From positions 9,728,636-9,792,635 of the forward strand of contig CM037837.1 of NCBI GenBank assembly GCA_021234535.1: a DNA stretch of 64,000 nucleotides. The letters are read 5' to 3'. This document shows positions 10,900 through 24,180 of this stretch, one piece after another. A program made the translations under genes and the position numbers. The DNA comes from Stichopus chloronotus. Lineage: Eukaryota > Echinodermata > Holothuroidea > Aspidochirotida > Stichopodidae. A model generated the notes under the pieces. The model did no database searches. It saw only the letters and a program-made list of their open reading frames with translations, and was not told the DNA's origin. Each line of letters starts with the position of its first letter. The stretch's first letter is position 1.

Positions 10900-13540
10900 C
10901 GGAGATTTACGTCTCAGAGGCGTTTGTTTTTATTGAGAAATTTCCTATCAAACAATGACTACATAAAATATAGAAACGGTCTGATCGTATAATGGGAAAC
11001 TATTCATTTAAAAAACACAAATTGAAGCCATGAAAAATTCCTTGTTTAAGGGGGTGGGGTTTAGTCGTCTTGATCATGTTAACTAAAAAAACGTTCAAGA
11101 GAACTTGTAAAGTTGCGATATTCACGTTTTGAAATATTTTGTGTCAACACTTGCCTGTAATAACGTCTTGTGCCCTGATTTGGGATTTAATAGAAGGACA
11201 TGATTACAAAAACAAATCGTAAATAAGGGAACAAAATATTGACCTCTTGCAACTAAACTGAAGAACTCATGGTCAGAGTAAGGTAACTTTGAAGTGACAT
11301 GATAAGTCAACTCAATTCAGCTATATCGTGAGTAATGTTGATTGCAATTCCTACCAGTAGTGAAAACTTAAATGTGGATTTACAAATCACTTCCTTAAAT
11401 TTAGAGTTAGTTGTGTTTGAATATGTAAAAAAAAATTCAACAGCTAAGGGGTTGGGTGGTTAAAGTACGCGACCTGTACAACTTACTACTAACTTACTAC
11501 TAACTTTCCTTACTTATTGGAAAGTTACAAGTTCAACTCTAACGTCTTTCCTGTAGTGACTGTGCTCGATGGTCGTTGAACCTTTGAGCTACAGGGACTT
11601 TTTATAAAGCCTATTTTAGATTTCTTTTCTTTTACTTCATTCAACACCTAGAATCATTACTTAGAAACATAACGTTTACAGAACAGTGTCGATTTCTGTC
11701 CGTTTGAGTTCATTGTTCCCAAAAAGGCCACCATTTCTGTATGCTGATATTGTTTGCAAGCGCTTATTCATTCTGCCATCCTTTAACAATCAGTTCACTA
11801 TGAAACGAGGACAATACTCACATATTGTTCGTGTCTAATAACCCCTCCCCCTTAAAAAGTTCTTTTTACACGGTCAATTGAAAAAAAAACTTTTTAAGAA
11901 AAAACAACTTATGAATATTCATTACAAACTGCCTCTCCTCTCCAAACAAATGTTTCATTTTAAAGTTAGATGAATTTGGTCTCAATAAAAACAGAAGCCT
12001 TGAAGATTTACGTGTCCGCGAGTCCTGTTTTTATTGAGAACTTTAATACCAAGTGATGATTACATGAAATATAGAAAAGTTTTGATGGTATAATGGGATA
12101 CTATTCATTTAAAAAACACTGAAGAATTCATGGTCAGGGTATGGTAACTTGGAAGTGACATAAATAGTTATCGTCAGCTATATCGTGAGATGAAGTAATT
12201 TTGATTCCTACCAGTAGTGAAAACTTGAACAAGGATTTCAAAATCACTTCCTTTAGAGATAGATGTGTTAGAATATGGTTAAACCATTGCATATACTAAG
12301 GGGTTGGGTGCTTGAAATGCGCAACCTATACAACACACCTTACTTAATGGAAAGCTAACAAGTATAACTTTAAAGTCTTAAAATCTTAATTTAATTGAAA
12401 GGAAAAAAATTTAAAAGTTTATGTTTTGTAAAGTTGGCTACTCAGTGACAATTTTCTCTTCTATTTAGTCAAGAAATCTACAAGTAGAACTTTCACATCT
12501 TTTTTATAGTGACTCTGTTGCATGGTCGTTGAACCTTTTGGCTACGAGGAATTTTAATGTAGCCTATTGTAGATGTCCTTTCTTTTACTTTGTTCATCAC
12601 CTGGAATCGTTACTCAGAATTATACAATTTACACAACAGCGTTTTTAGTTTTCTGTCCTATTGAGTCGTTCCCCGAAAAGGTCACTGTTATTGTTCGCTG
12701 CTATTGTTTGCTAGCGTCTTTTTCTTCTGCCATTCTCTAACAAATAGTTTGTTTACCCTGTCACGTATTGTTCGTAGGTAATAACCCCTCCCCTTAAAAG
12801 GCTCAATTTATACTATCAATAGAAAAGAAGAAACTTTTTGAAGGAAAAATCTCATGAATATTCATTGGAAACTGCTTCTCTTCTCAAAACAAATCTTCTG
12901 TTTTTATTGAGAACTTTCCTATCAAATAATGATTACATGAAGTATAGAAACGGTTGAATCGTGTAACGGGAAACTATTTATCTAAAAATAAAAAACAAAT
13001 TGGAGCCATGAAAAAAAAACTCATTCGTTTAAAGCGGTAGGGTTACGTCGTCTTGATCATGTAAACTAAGAAAACGTATATAAAAACGAACAAAGTTGCG
13101 ATATGCACGTTTTAAGTTATTTTGCGTAGGCACTTACCTGTAATAACGTCTTGTGATCTGATTTGGGAATCTATAGAAGGACATGGCAAAGACAAGTAGT
13201 AAATAAGGGAACAAAAAATTGACCTCTTGCAACTAAATTTAATACTTCATGATCGGGGTATATGTAACTTGGAAGTAACATAAATAGTCAACCCAATCGT
13301 CAGCTACATCGTAAGCTGTAGTAACTGCAATTCCTACCAGTAGTGAAGCTGATGGGTGGTTGAAGTACGCGACCTGTACAACACACCATACTTAATGGAA
13401 AGCTGACAAGTATAACTTTAAAATCTTAAGATTTTAATTTATGCTAATTGAAAGGGAAAAAGAAACTTTTTGTTAAGTTGACTACTCAGTGACAATTTTC
13501 TCTTCTATTAGGCCTAGAAGCATGATACTAAAGCTCACTG
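10900..13540. repeat. Three tandem copies of a ~0.9-1.1 kb unit
   Basis: The landmark GTTTTTATTGAGAA occurs at about 10925, 12028 and 12898. It is followed in each copy by a TGATTACATGAAATATAGAAA-like stretch, a CCTACCAGTAGTGAA word and a GGTTGGGTG/GTACGCGACCTGTACAAC stretch. Copies 1 and 2 also end with ATGAATATTCAT (11911 and 12854). Copy 2 lacks an internal segment and copy 3 is shorter. The array begins directly where inverted-arm homology ends. Confidence 0.8.
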
Positions 13541-13544
13541 AAAT

Positions 13545-16500
13545 AAAGAATTGAATTATTATTACGTAAAAGAGACTACATATCTTACCAAACCAAGTTT
13601 GCACCAATTAAGCAACTTAAGTCCCCACAATAACCAAATTGATTTCATTTACGTTTATTGCGAGCAGGATACCAAACCTTTTTCTCAGTACTTCAAAAGC
13701 CACTGCTCCTTAAAACAAAAAAAGGGTAAACTTAAGGCAAGTACTGTAAACTCGGACGCCTCATTCACAGAATGGTCTCTTGTGATCCCTTCATCAAAAC
13801 AGCTAGTAGACAATCCAGGGAGTTTGAATTGAAATCCTCATCAATATAAGTTTTTTCATCATGGTTTTTTCCCAGTTTAAACTAGAGGAAAGCCTTCATA
13901 TTAACTGGGATCTGCCGCCTAATCTGAAGAAACAACCGGAATCCCCATTATTTTCTCTATTCAACTAAGTGTTACTTCTCCTGAATATTTTTTTTTCTGA
14001 ACGACCCACCAATTGGTAGTCATTCACTTCGTCTTATTTAGTCTTATTAATAACCTGACGATGGAAGTTGACCTTCCGAGACACTTAGTGTTTTCATTAT
14101 AATCTTTTTGTACCTTGTAAATATACTGATGTTTGCCATCAAATCAGCGATGGCACGTTATTATCAGGACTTGTCCATGGAAGAACATTCCCGATATCGT
14201 TTCCCATCGTTATTGGATACCCATCATGCTGTACTGTCTCCCAAACCGCGTTAACGTATACATATGATTCACATTCAGAAGTTATGGGTAGAAGAGCATG
14301 ATGAATATTCAGACTTATCTAATGGTCTGATGTGCGCCTCACATTCGACACAAGTTCTTGCAAGTGTGGCCTAAAATCGCATACAGTGCGCGTCAAAAGT
14401 ATTCCCAGAAGAGGAAATCATCAGATCGGCACGCTCCGTCACTGTTGCCGTTTTGTAACAGCCCCTGAGAAGTGGGTCTTACGTCATTCAGTTTGTTTTC
14501 TACAAATAGGTAAACATTTCAACTCCTCTCATGTACTAGCATACACCAGCGCATGAAAATTACATTGTTACCGAAGCATGGCTGCACAGGTTGAAATACT
14601 GTGTGAAATTCATGGAAAATAAAAGATGTAAAAAGTCATGCTGACACCTTGCAGTAACAGCAACTGTATGTCACTGTATTATCTGTTTTAATAATGGTGA
14701 CCCTTGGCCTTTGACCTATGACATCCTCGGTCGGGAGGACATTATATCCTTCCCTCGGGCAGGCATCTACCTGTAAAGGTCATTCGACTAACCGTCTGTC
14801 GGAGGAGATAGGCTAGTATACTTAGATACATACGGTGCACTCACGCAAGCACAAACACACATCTGGATACCTCTTCCCGCCACCTCACCTTAATCGGTAA
14901 TCCTGATCCATGTGAGTTGTGCATCCTAAGGAAACCTACGAAGGTAAGGTGGTCAACCATTTAAGTGTCAATTCACTAAAGTAGCTCAATGGAGTACAGG
15001 ATATCCTCGCGATTATACTACGTATAGGGATGAGGTAACCACCTTGAAAATAAACAAAATAAATAAACTCGAACGGACGACATTATCCACATCCAAAATG
15101 ATTGCTCATGAACAATTAACGACGACGAATCTCAAAACATTTTGGAGGAAGTTGAAAACCATTATAAACCATATCCATAACCGAAACAGTGACGAGTTAC
15201 AGATCATTGCATCAAAGATGAAAGCTATTGGTTTCCATTTTTGAGATTTAAATGAAAATATTTTACTATATTTTAACGAATTGGAAGCTGACATCTTTAA
15301 ATTTAAGACCTCCTCCTTCCCTGGACATAATATCAAGTTCCTGACATTTACCACGTCTTCACATATTCTTACTTTTTAATGAACTTCATAGACAGGTTAT
15401 TTCCAAACCGCCCTTCAGGTATTCGGCCAAAATGGTATTAATTCAAATCAGTAAGTCAGTAACGATCGTACCAAACAACACAACTTCTAACAGCCTATCC
15501 TCACCTCTAGTAAAAATAGAAAGAATAATAGACAATCGCACAACGACTCACTTGGAACAAAACATCTCCTTTTTCGCCAAGGTAAATACAACATATATCA
15601 GACTTTTTTCTTGAGGGTGATCACGGGTGAACTTTATCAATATACATATGTATCTAGCTAACTGTCCCCTGTTATTAAAGTCCATCTGATATTCATCTAG
15701 AAAAGAGCTCGCTTTATTCAAAACTTGCAGAGTGAAACTCAGAACAAAAGTCCGTTGAAATTGTGCTACTATCTGCTACCCTTTTTTTAACATACCCTTT
15801 TTCAAACTTTGATGAAAAAATATGATGATAACGTGCGGTAGTTTTCATCGTCGGTATTTCTTTATAGTAAACATTTTCATATTTTACAAAGGTTTCATAT
15901 TTTGCAAGTGATATGAATATCATGTAACGACGAGAACTCATGCTACTATGACAAACAAAACAAAAGACACATAAAGAACATCCTTGAAATAAGGGATAAC
16001 ATAAGACATATGATGCGAGTCCCTCCCATGACGTTTTATATTTGCATACTTAGCCAATGCTCATTTACGATGCAGTTATAAGACAGGAATTCTGTGTCTG
16101 TAAAATTGTCAAAGATTCTATAGATTTTAATGACGTTTGAGGCTATTTTCTGAAGTTCTTAATGACTAATACAGACAACATATCTTAAAATGTATTTTTC
16201 GTATCTCACAACATTAGTTTCTTTTTTTTAAGGAGAACGAAGCACTTACAACAACTAGTTCAGTCGGATCAAATTGATAACCAGCTCAAATTTAACACCA
16301 GCTTCATCCCAGGCTGTCCAATATCGGAATCAATGCCACCAGAAACTCATTAATTAGCACATCTCATAAGAATGGCGTGAGGAATTTCTCACTTCCCAAA
16401 AGTCTTATAAGAATATCATGAAAACTTATTGGAGAGAATCTCGTCAGGATTTCTTACAAGGGTAATATTTGCACTAGATCCACACAAAAGATCTTGCCGC

Positions 16501-19500
16501 GGGAGGGGGGGGGGGGGCTAGATTTGTTTGGAGAAGCGGATAAAATTCTACAAAGTAAACGACACTAATTTAAACCGAGCGCCACCATCAGATGGCGCGT
16601 GGCGTGCGTAAATGCTTTTTGTTATTGTACAGTTCACAACGCCGGAAAACGCACGTCCCACACATTGAGGTTAAATTTAAGGCATTCTAATTTCGAGCTA
16701 TTTTATGTTACAATTTTAATTTTTAAATGATATGATTCCTTCATTATATATTTTTCCTCATGTGACTTTTCATCAATAAACATACCCTCCTGCGATGATT
16801 ATTAAAGTAGAATACGCTGCATGCATGGTTAATAAATGTAACGCTCCAAGGTTAGTCGGCGAATGGGGAGAAATGACCCACATACATGAGGTAACCAGGG
16901 TAAGATGCAATCTGGTGCAATGTTTTGTATTTTTTGAAGTTGTGTGTTTTCCCCAGAAACCCTAGTTTCCCTTAATCTAACAATAACTCTTTACTTCGTG
17001 CTGAATATTTTTTAAACTTTGATACAATTTTTAATGTTACCATAACAGTTTCTATTCCACCTATACCTATTGTAAATGACTATGCATATGTGTGAAGCAT
17101 AATTTTAACAGAAGACAGTGTGATATAGATGACCGGTGGCCTATAGGTGAGAGGTCTATGGGACGGGGTACCAGCATTCCATCCGAGGAATTTGAAACTA
17201 TCAGGTAACCTTAGATGGAATCAGGTGAAGTAGTTTGCATCGTCTGAAATCAGAAAATGTGCTAGACTGATGTCTGAAAGACAATATATTATAATCTTTG
17301 AGAAACTCAATGACAAATTTACTAAAGAACCACCCATGCTGAACCTTTCAAAACTGATCGATGTCAGCAGTAAATGCCTGTGCTATATACAACATACAAT
17401 GGCGAAGCTGACGACTGTACACATTACACTTGGGCATCAAAGACACACATTAAACGGTGAAAGAAGTCAAAAGCAGTATCAAGCGAAAGAAATGCTGAAA
17501 TCAACAGTAAAGAAACATCCCATTACCGGGCTGAGTCCACCTTAAAGCCTGCAAGAGACGCAATAGCCACGGTCAGGTCTGGCTAACAGCATGCACTCAT
17601 GTAGCGGCGAGACGATAAGAGAAAGAGGGGGTGGGTCCTCTCCTCAGCGAAAATGGCTCATTATCAGCAGTTGCAAGGTCCAGGGTTCTTTTGCAGGATC
17701 GATGCAATGTTTTGGTTTAGAATAAGTGAATGGCAATGTACGTATTGTTTCTTTTTGACAATTATGTTTTCATGCTAAAATACTTCATGAAAAAATAACA
17801 GATCAGTACTATTTGTGTCGTGAATAATGTTTTACGCACATTGTCTTGTTTAGCGTTGACTTGTTTCTCACCGACTTGTACAAACAAATGTCATGTGGCC
17901 GGTGCATCACCTTAGCTGTTCCCCCTTTTTTGTGGTGAAGGAGAGCGGTGCACGATTCAGCATATACGCTTAGGAGAAGAGCCAGACAGTTGTCAAAAAA
18001 TGGCGCGAAGTCTGTGTGTCCTGTAACACCATTAAGCTCTCCCATTGACTTACACACTAAAAAAACCGACCATCGAGGGTAGATAGTGTATGCAACTGAA
18101 GTTATTTCAGAATTTCCCTACCTTTCATGTGATTGGTAATGGCCTAACCTGTCATGTAATTTTAAAATCTTCCTATGTCAACGATTCAGATTTTAAGCTA
18201 CAAATGGTGAAAGTTTTGAAAGATGCTCAAGGCTCCTGGACATGAAGACTGTAGGACTGAAATATCACAACAAAAACTTCGATTTTCTAAAGCAATTTGA
18301 ATCGCTTTCAGTCTTTCTAAAATTCGCATTCTCTCTACCTTTACTGGTGCACCTCATCGTTCCCGCAAATAATAGTAAATGATAACTAAAATCATGAAGA
18401 AAAAGAGATCTCCGTGGTTCTTTTCCAGAGTGTTAACAAATCCTCTGGATGTGCATCATCTAATACTGGTACATGACTTTAAAAGAGTACGCATAGGGTC
18501 ACCATAGTCTGATTGTATCAGGAATTAAAAATGAAAAATCCGTAGCATTTCCTACAGTACCAGGTTTTGGTACCAAAATTTGCAAGTGAAGTAAAACCAT
18601 GTTCGAAAAACGTGAAAAGATTACACTAATAATGCTCCTACATACATAAAACTCTTTCAAGTCTTGATATTTCCGCAACTGTTCTGAACTATCTTACGTG
18701 ATTTAATTAATAATCTTTAAAGTTCCTACCAAATCTAAATAAAAAAAAACAATGTATCTTAAGTTGCTAATGAAAATCCTGACGCAATATACTCCTGTAA
18801 CACAACGGTGTTGAACCGCGTATCGAACACCGGGACATATCATGTCGCTGTAAACGGACTTGGGTTGCGGTGCATGGAACAAACATGATTGTATAATGTG
18901 CCCTTTCATCTTCATCCCCCTTTTCCACCCGACTTTATGTCTTATCAATATTAGAGTCATAAATTATACGTTAGTACTCTTATAGTCTGTAATTGTTTTG
19001 TACAAAATAAGAGAACAAGTCTGTCTCAAAGTTTATCAACTTTATCAATATTAGATATAACGACTTCAGTCGTGCCAGTTATTTAAACATTGGGTTTCCA
19101 CAGCTTTGGATAAAATTGCCGCCCTTAGAGTAAGTAACACGATTAGAACTAAAACACGTGGTAGAAAGCATTGCGGTAATGATTCTGTTCTTCTTTGAAC
19201 TGTACTAAGAAGATGATTAAATGAATACTTAATGGTTAAAAGACAAAGTGCCGCCCCTTTTTGTGTAAGTTAGCAGGCAGCAAGAGACTGTCGAGCTACA
19301 TTCATATTATGTTCGTCCGTGACTTCATTCTAAAAATGACAGTGCCTTACCTAGAAGATAATTCCAGCTCACCTGATTGTAATGGTCGAATAAGAGTTGA
19401 GGATGAATGTACTTATATTTCATTACAAGCTAGAAAGCAGCCTCTGTTCCATCTATTGGCTCCCTGAATACATGTTTATTCACATGTAAGTTCCTATACC

Positions 19501-19584
19501 TCTTATCATTTTTGCAACTTTGACGAATAAATCACAATGTATTAATTTTTACCATTAAAAAACGTTTTAAGTGATTAAACGTAC
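13545..19584. other. Unassigned DNA; no gene recognised
   Basis: The open frames at 13551-13832, 17270-17545 and 17809-18057 show no domain, signal peptide or splice context that I can support. Visible simple features are a G run at 16502-16518 and a short hairpin with GCGCCA/TGGCGC at about 16580-16602. Undetected short exons remain possible. Confidence 0.5.
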
Positions 19585-19712
19585 CGTACAACCACCTCCA
19601 TCAGTATCCATGTCACAATAAACATCGTAGGGACGTGATGCAGTTGGTGCGATGGTGTGCACACCACTCACAGAGCCAGCAGGTAAATCAGAACAGTCCT
19701 TTGGCGGGACTT
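19585..19712 (-). CDS. Fibrinogen C-terminal domain (FReD) exon, isolated
   Basis: Read on the minus strand this is a 128 nt exon, entered in phase 1 (acceptor TTTGACAG at 19713-19720) and left in phase 0 at donor GTACGT (from 19584). It encodes 42 residues beginning VPPKDCSDL and ending VYCDMDTDGGGCT. PKDC, a Y/F-x-V-Y-C-D-M core and DGGG are the hallmark start of the fibrinogen-related domain used in lectins and angiopoietin-like proteins. The tryptophan usual after GGG is replaced by cysteine. No other FReD exon was recognised nearby, so it may belong to a long-intron gene or be a stray duplicated exon. The exon itself is open and spliceable. Confidence 0.8.
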
Positions 19713-20169
19713 CTGTCAAATTAAAAACTCTAAGAAATATGTTACGTGTGATCGTATTGTTCCATTTCTTGAGTGATTGAATTTCTTGACGTTGATATTA
19801 TAATGATCCGTATCTTATGTAGCTAAAGAGACTTCGATCAACTTGCAATTCTGATCTATAGTAGAACAATAAACAGACTAAAATGCTTGCTGTGCTACGG
19901 ATGTGTTGTTGTCTATGAAAGTGAGATGTTATATCGACTGGTTGAGTAATTTACAGAATGAGTTCCATACATAATGTTGCTGTGTTCTTGTCATTTGATA
20001 ACTGTCCTATTTCATACTCCCTCAAATAGGGGAAAACCACAGGTAAAGAAGCATTATGCAACATAAAAACTATTTATTTGCATCATTCTTGATGATTTGT
20101 TACATTCCACTAAATGGACCGACTTTTACAACAACAGTTATTCACTATCAGCCCTTCACACTATCAGAA

Positions 20170-20236
20170 AACCTTCCTCTCCCTCCACACCTCTCTCTCC
20201 ACCTCTATCTCCACCTCTCTCTCTCTCTCTCTTTGA
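20170..20236. repeat. CT-rich microsatellite
   Basis: Short CTCTCTC and CCACCTCTAT runs merge into a plain CT repeat near 20215-20233. The open frame over it is a composition artefact. Confidence 0.85.
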
Positions 20237-20690
20237 TTAGTCATTTTTGTCTATAGGCATGAAAACTAAATATTCCCTGTCATGATATGAAATACAAATC
20301 AAAATAGCCTAAGTATTTGTTGTCTAATTACCCGTGTTATTGTTTACTGGGTGGGATATAGAATCACCGTAAGGTAATAAAAATTGCCTAAGACTTTGAG
20401 ATTGGAAACAAGGAAAGACCACGCTAATCTAACCTCTGTCAAGTGTGGCTTTGAAAACAGAATCTTTAGCGACTCCTAATTCAGATTGTATTCTAGACTA
20501 GGATCAATTTGAAGAGACAATGTACACCTTTGATTGTGTACCTATGGTACCTTCAGCACTTCCCGTCCCTTACAATCCCTTACAATAGCCTCGTAAAAGA
20601 TGTAGTATGTGTATTTGCAACTGCATTTCTACGAGTTGGATCAATGTAATATTGATTCTGGCAATGACTTATGAGCTTTACGACGTACCA

Positions 20691-20913
20691 TACACTCACA
20701 AAAACGTAAAGTTAAATAAGAACTCCATAACTCTTTGGTAAAATTTTACACATAGTTAATGTAAGTCTTACATTATGATGTAACAATTTTACTGAAATGT
20801 AGTAAAATTTACCAAAATTATGTAAAATTTACAAATACTGCTTACATAAATTTTACATAAAATTTATGGAGTTCTTATTTTACGTAATTTAGGTAAATGA
20901 TTCTGTGAGTGTA
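20691..20913. mobile_element. TA-flanked MITE (~220 bp)
   Basis: The ends TACACTCACA and TGTGAGTGTA are exact reverse complements, and inner arms (AATAAGAACTCCATAA against TTATGGAGTTCTTATT) extend the pairing. The outermost TA could be a Tc1/mariner-type target duplication. The interior is AT-rich with many TAAAATTTAC words and no coding capacity. Confidence 0.8.
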
Positions 20914-21878
20914 ATAAAATTAGAATGGAAAATTGTAGTCTAGAATTTGTAAAGACGATGGTAGGTACATTTGGTACTGACATTCAGAATACGGGGATAT
21001 CTCATCTTTGAAGAACAAGAGTAACACGATAATGTACGATAAGAAAGTCATTAAGCATGGTTATAGATTGACAAGGTAATATCATCTCACACCGTGTAGA
21101 AATTGTGTTGTGAGTCTATTCTTGCATTCAAAAGATGTGCAGTAAGCAGACTTGAATATCAGAAATCTCAAAGTTAGTTTTCAAAATTAGCTAAACAGAA
21201 TACTCTTTAGTGAAGTTTTCTTTTGCTAGATTACTACTCCAAAAAATAATAATACTAATTTGGTGAATCATGTTCACGTCAATGGCGTCATATATTGATA
21301 TATTGACATTTTATTCCGTTAGGGTAATGCCCAATATCAAATTTTACAGTAGTTCCTAAGTTACCATCTTGACGTTTCATAGTACCGGACCGCTGACGAT
21401 GATGCAACTACGACAGATGTTTTCATACCGTACTCCAAGCGTCTGTTCAGAAACAGCCATTGAGTATTACGTGCTAGGCAATTCGAGGCGTTTCTTCACG
21501 GAAATACGTTCTGGAACCTTATTGTTTCTATATCAAGTATCATGACATCGAACTGGTGGTTTTGAGAAAATTCTTGACTGGAATGATCTCACAAGTGACT
21601 TTTCTATATTTACCCTTGTCGATTGAGAGAGTTCTGACTAATGTATTTACGACGATGACCCTCGTCATCATCCTCATCACGTTCCTTGACTGTGTGTTCA
21701 CTTCAAATCGACTGTGTACAGTGTGTAGTTATTGACCTACACAATGCTCATATATCGTGCCTAAATGGGCATACTCAAATATTCATAATCAAAATCGACG
21801 TATATTGGTCATCGGGTTGATCAGAGTATGCTAAAAGTTAGCCTAATTTTACGCCAGCATGATATCCAACATTGCAGC

Positions 21879-21957
21879 ATGACCGAATTACTTGAAGTAC
21901 GGAACTCCACCCGAGGTTTAGAGCTGCGTCACCTGTTACCAGGTACCACTCTCTTAG
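21879..21957 (+). CDS. Possible first coding exon, unidentified
   Basis: An ATG at 21879 opens 26 codons ending at a strong donor (CTCTTAG then GTAAGT from 21958). The peptide (starting MTELLEVRNSTRG) is not one I recognise, and no continuing exon was found. It is offered only because the frame and donor agree; chance is likely enough. Confidence 0.22.
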
Positions 21958-21959
21958 GT

Positions 21960-24180
21960 AAGTCTAGTTGTTAAGCTGTGAATAATTGAAAACCCTTGTC
22001 ATTTTAGCCTCATGAAACCTGTATGTTGTAATTTGAATCTGTCTGGAACCTTATGTCTGAACGATTACTCATATTCTAATCGAAAATTAAAGCAACACTC
22101 TCGTTTCATCTGTCATCAGCTTGAGAACATGTCATAATGGTGTTTTCATTGTGTTTATATGTGTTTTGTAATTACTTACCTGTGGAGTAAATGGACCATT
22201 CCTCATGGTATTGGTGGCAATGTGCATGAGATGCATGGTATCTTGCATATAATTTAGATGGTATTTGGCAGACAATGCAATCAATTAGTGGACAGTATGC
22301 ATGCTATGCAATCACATATTTTGTTTGTATAGCAGATGGGTGTTCGGTCACACTGATGGGTTTTTGTGAACAGCAGAGAATCACTTCTGCTCAAGACACG
22401 ATGAAGTGAAGGTCAGGCCAACTGTAGCCTGTACAAGTAAAGTAAGGTGCAAATTTGGGATAGGTGTGGCAAGTTACAGGGTCACAACAAACCCTATGCG
22501 TACCACCAGGACGGACAGAGGCAACATTGGTTCTGCCAATTCAGGAATATAAGTATGGCTCATGTGACAGGAGAGATTTAATGGCTAAGTGACAAGCTCT
22601 CACATTTGGAAGTAAGCCAGAAGGCAGTAAGGGGGAAGTAGCCTATCTTTGGCCAGGGAAATAACGTTTCGAAAAAGGGGCTCGTGCCCAACTATAAGTT
22701 CACCAACAAGAGGGCGACAGTATTTCATTTTGGAAGAGAACAGTTTTTCGAAGAATTATTTTCAGTTTTACTTCATAAAGAACAGAGCATTCGTCGGAAA
22801 GTTTTTTGTCCTTTTGAAAACCGGAAACAGGACACTATTGCTTGGAATCAGTTCTTCCTTATTTCACCTTTATTGATCTACCCTAATTCATTTCTACCTG
22901 TTCACTGTATATATGTTTGCAAATTCAAGCACTATTAATTAAAAGCATTATTTGATTATTGACAGCGTTGGTTTCTGTATATGTTGAGCTCCACTTTAAC
23001 CCGTGACAGAACATAATTATTTGCATTTTTTCTGTCGCACTTCCGTGATAATTCCTAGAGTAGATTTTTTAATGATTCGTTCCCTCTACTTTCATGCAAT
23101 TTAAGGTACAACTGACCTAAGTTCTGATCTATTGAAGGCACCCCAAGCCGGAATTTAAGTAGAACCAAGTTGTGAAACCGCAAAGTAAAACTACTATCAA
23201 AGTTTTGATATTAGGAGATTTGAAGAAATTTTCCAAAATTGTACACGACTCTAATCAATGGTAGTTTTTCTAGACTAATTTTTAAATTAAAATAAAACGC
23301 TTAGCTTACTAAGCTTATGCTTTATCTCGAAGCTCTTCTGTGCACTCAAATGTTATTAAATCCACGTTGCCTATCAGAGCGGCAATATATCCGATTAACT
23401 TTTGTGTGTTGTAGCAATAACAATCTGATGAAACCTCTGCAATAATGTTAACAAGTATTTAGACTGACAATTTTGATTGTTTGTTCAGATCATACGATCT
23501 GATATATATATATCAACTTACACATATCACCACGTTTGATGATAGTGTCCATTATCTCATTACATAAATAAGAATAATATCTCAGGTAAATGCTTAAGGA
23601 AAACATTCCCAAATAATGAAGTTACATTGATACCGACCACAATATGTCCATGTGAAATGGAATATAGATGTCTGAAAGTTCCGTTGATTGTGTGCAAGAA
23701 CCCTACATGTGTAACACTTATTACTCTGGAATAAACTGGACGGTAACTCAACCAAATTAGGATTGAAAGAACCTATAGCGCCGACCATAGGTATGAGAGC
23801 AGGGACGCCATCCTTGTTCAGTTTTGCCAAACCGTAAATGGGAGCGATGACTAAGCCAAACTTGAAGCAGGATGTATGTACCCCTCATTGGACAATGAGC
23901 CCCATACAGTTCCTACAGCCCTGGCCTAAATACAATATGCCTACTGTGGTGTATAGCAAGGACAATAAGGCCTTACGAAAATAAACAAAGTAAAAAAAAA
24001 TTAAAAAGCTGGACTTGATGGATTTGACTTCAAGTCCGATTACAGGGAGTCCGAGTTCAAGACCAAGTCCCAGTCCCAGTCCAAACAAGTGGACTTACGT
24101 CCACCATCGAAATGACAAATCATTTTGCATTTTTGAACAGCAGACAACAGAAACTGTATGAGATCTCTGAGTATAAACAG
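21960..24180. other. Unassigned DNA with a short GGACT/CAGTCC repeat
   Basis: No gene is recognised. Near 24010-24105 words such as CAGTCC and GGACTT recur. The resulting minus-strand frame (23885-24088) shows an alternating Gly-Leu run and is a repeat artefact. An open minus-strand stretch near 23720-23860 reads as hydrophobic peptide but has no family match that I know. Confidence 0.5.

Noticed and set aside
22684..22938. 84-codon plus-strand frame in mixed-composition DNA
   Set aside because: It overlaps another frame of similar length, has no recognised family and no splice context that could be tied to the candidate exon at 21879.
23885..24088. Minus-strand frame beginning with alternating Gly-Leu
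   Set aside because: It is produced by a short GGACTG-type nucleotide repeat, not by a gene.
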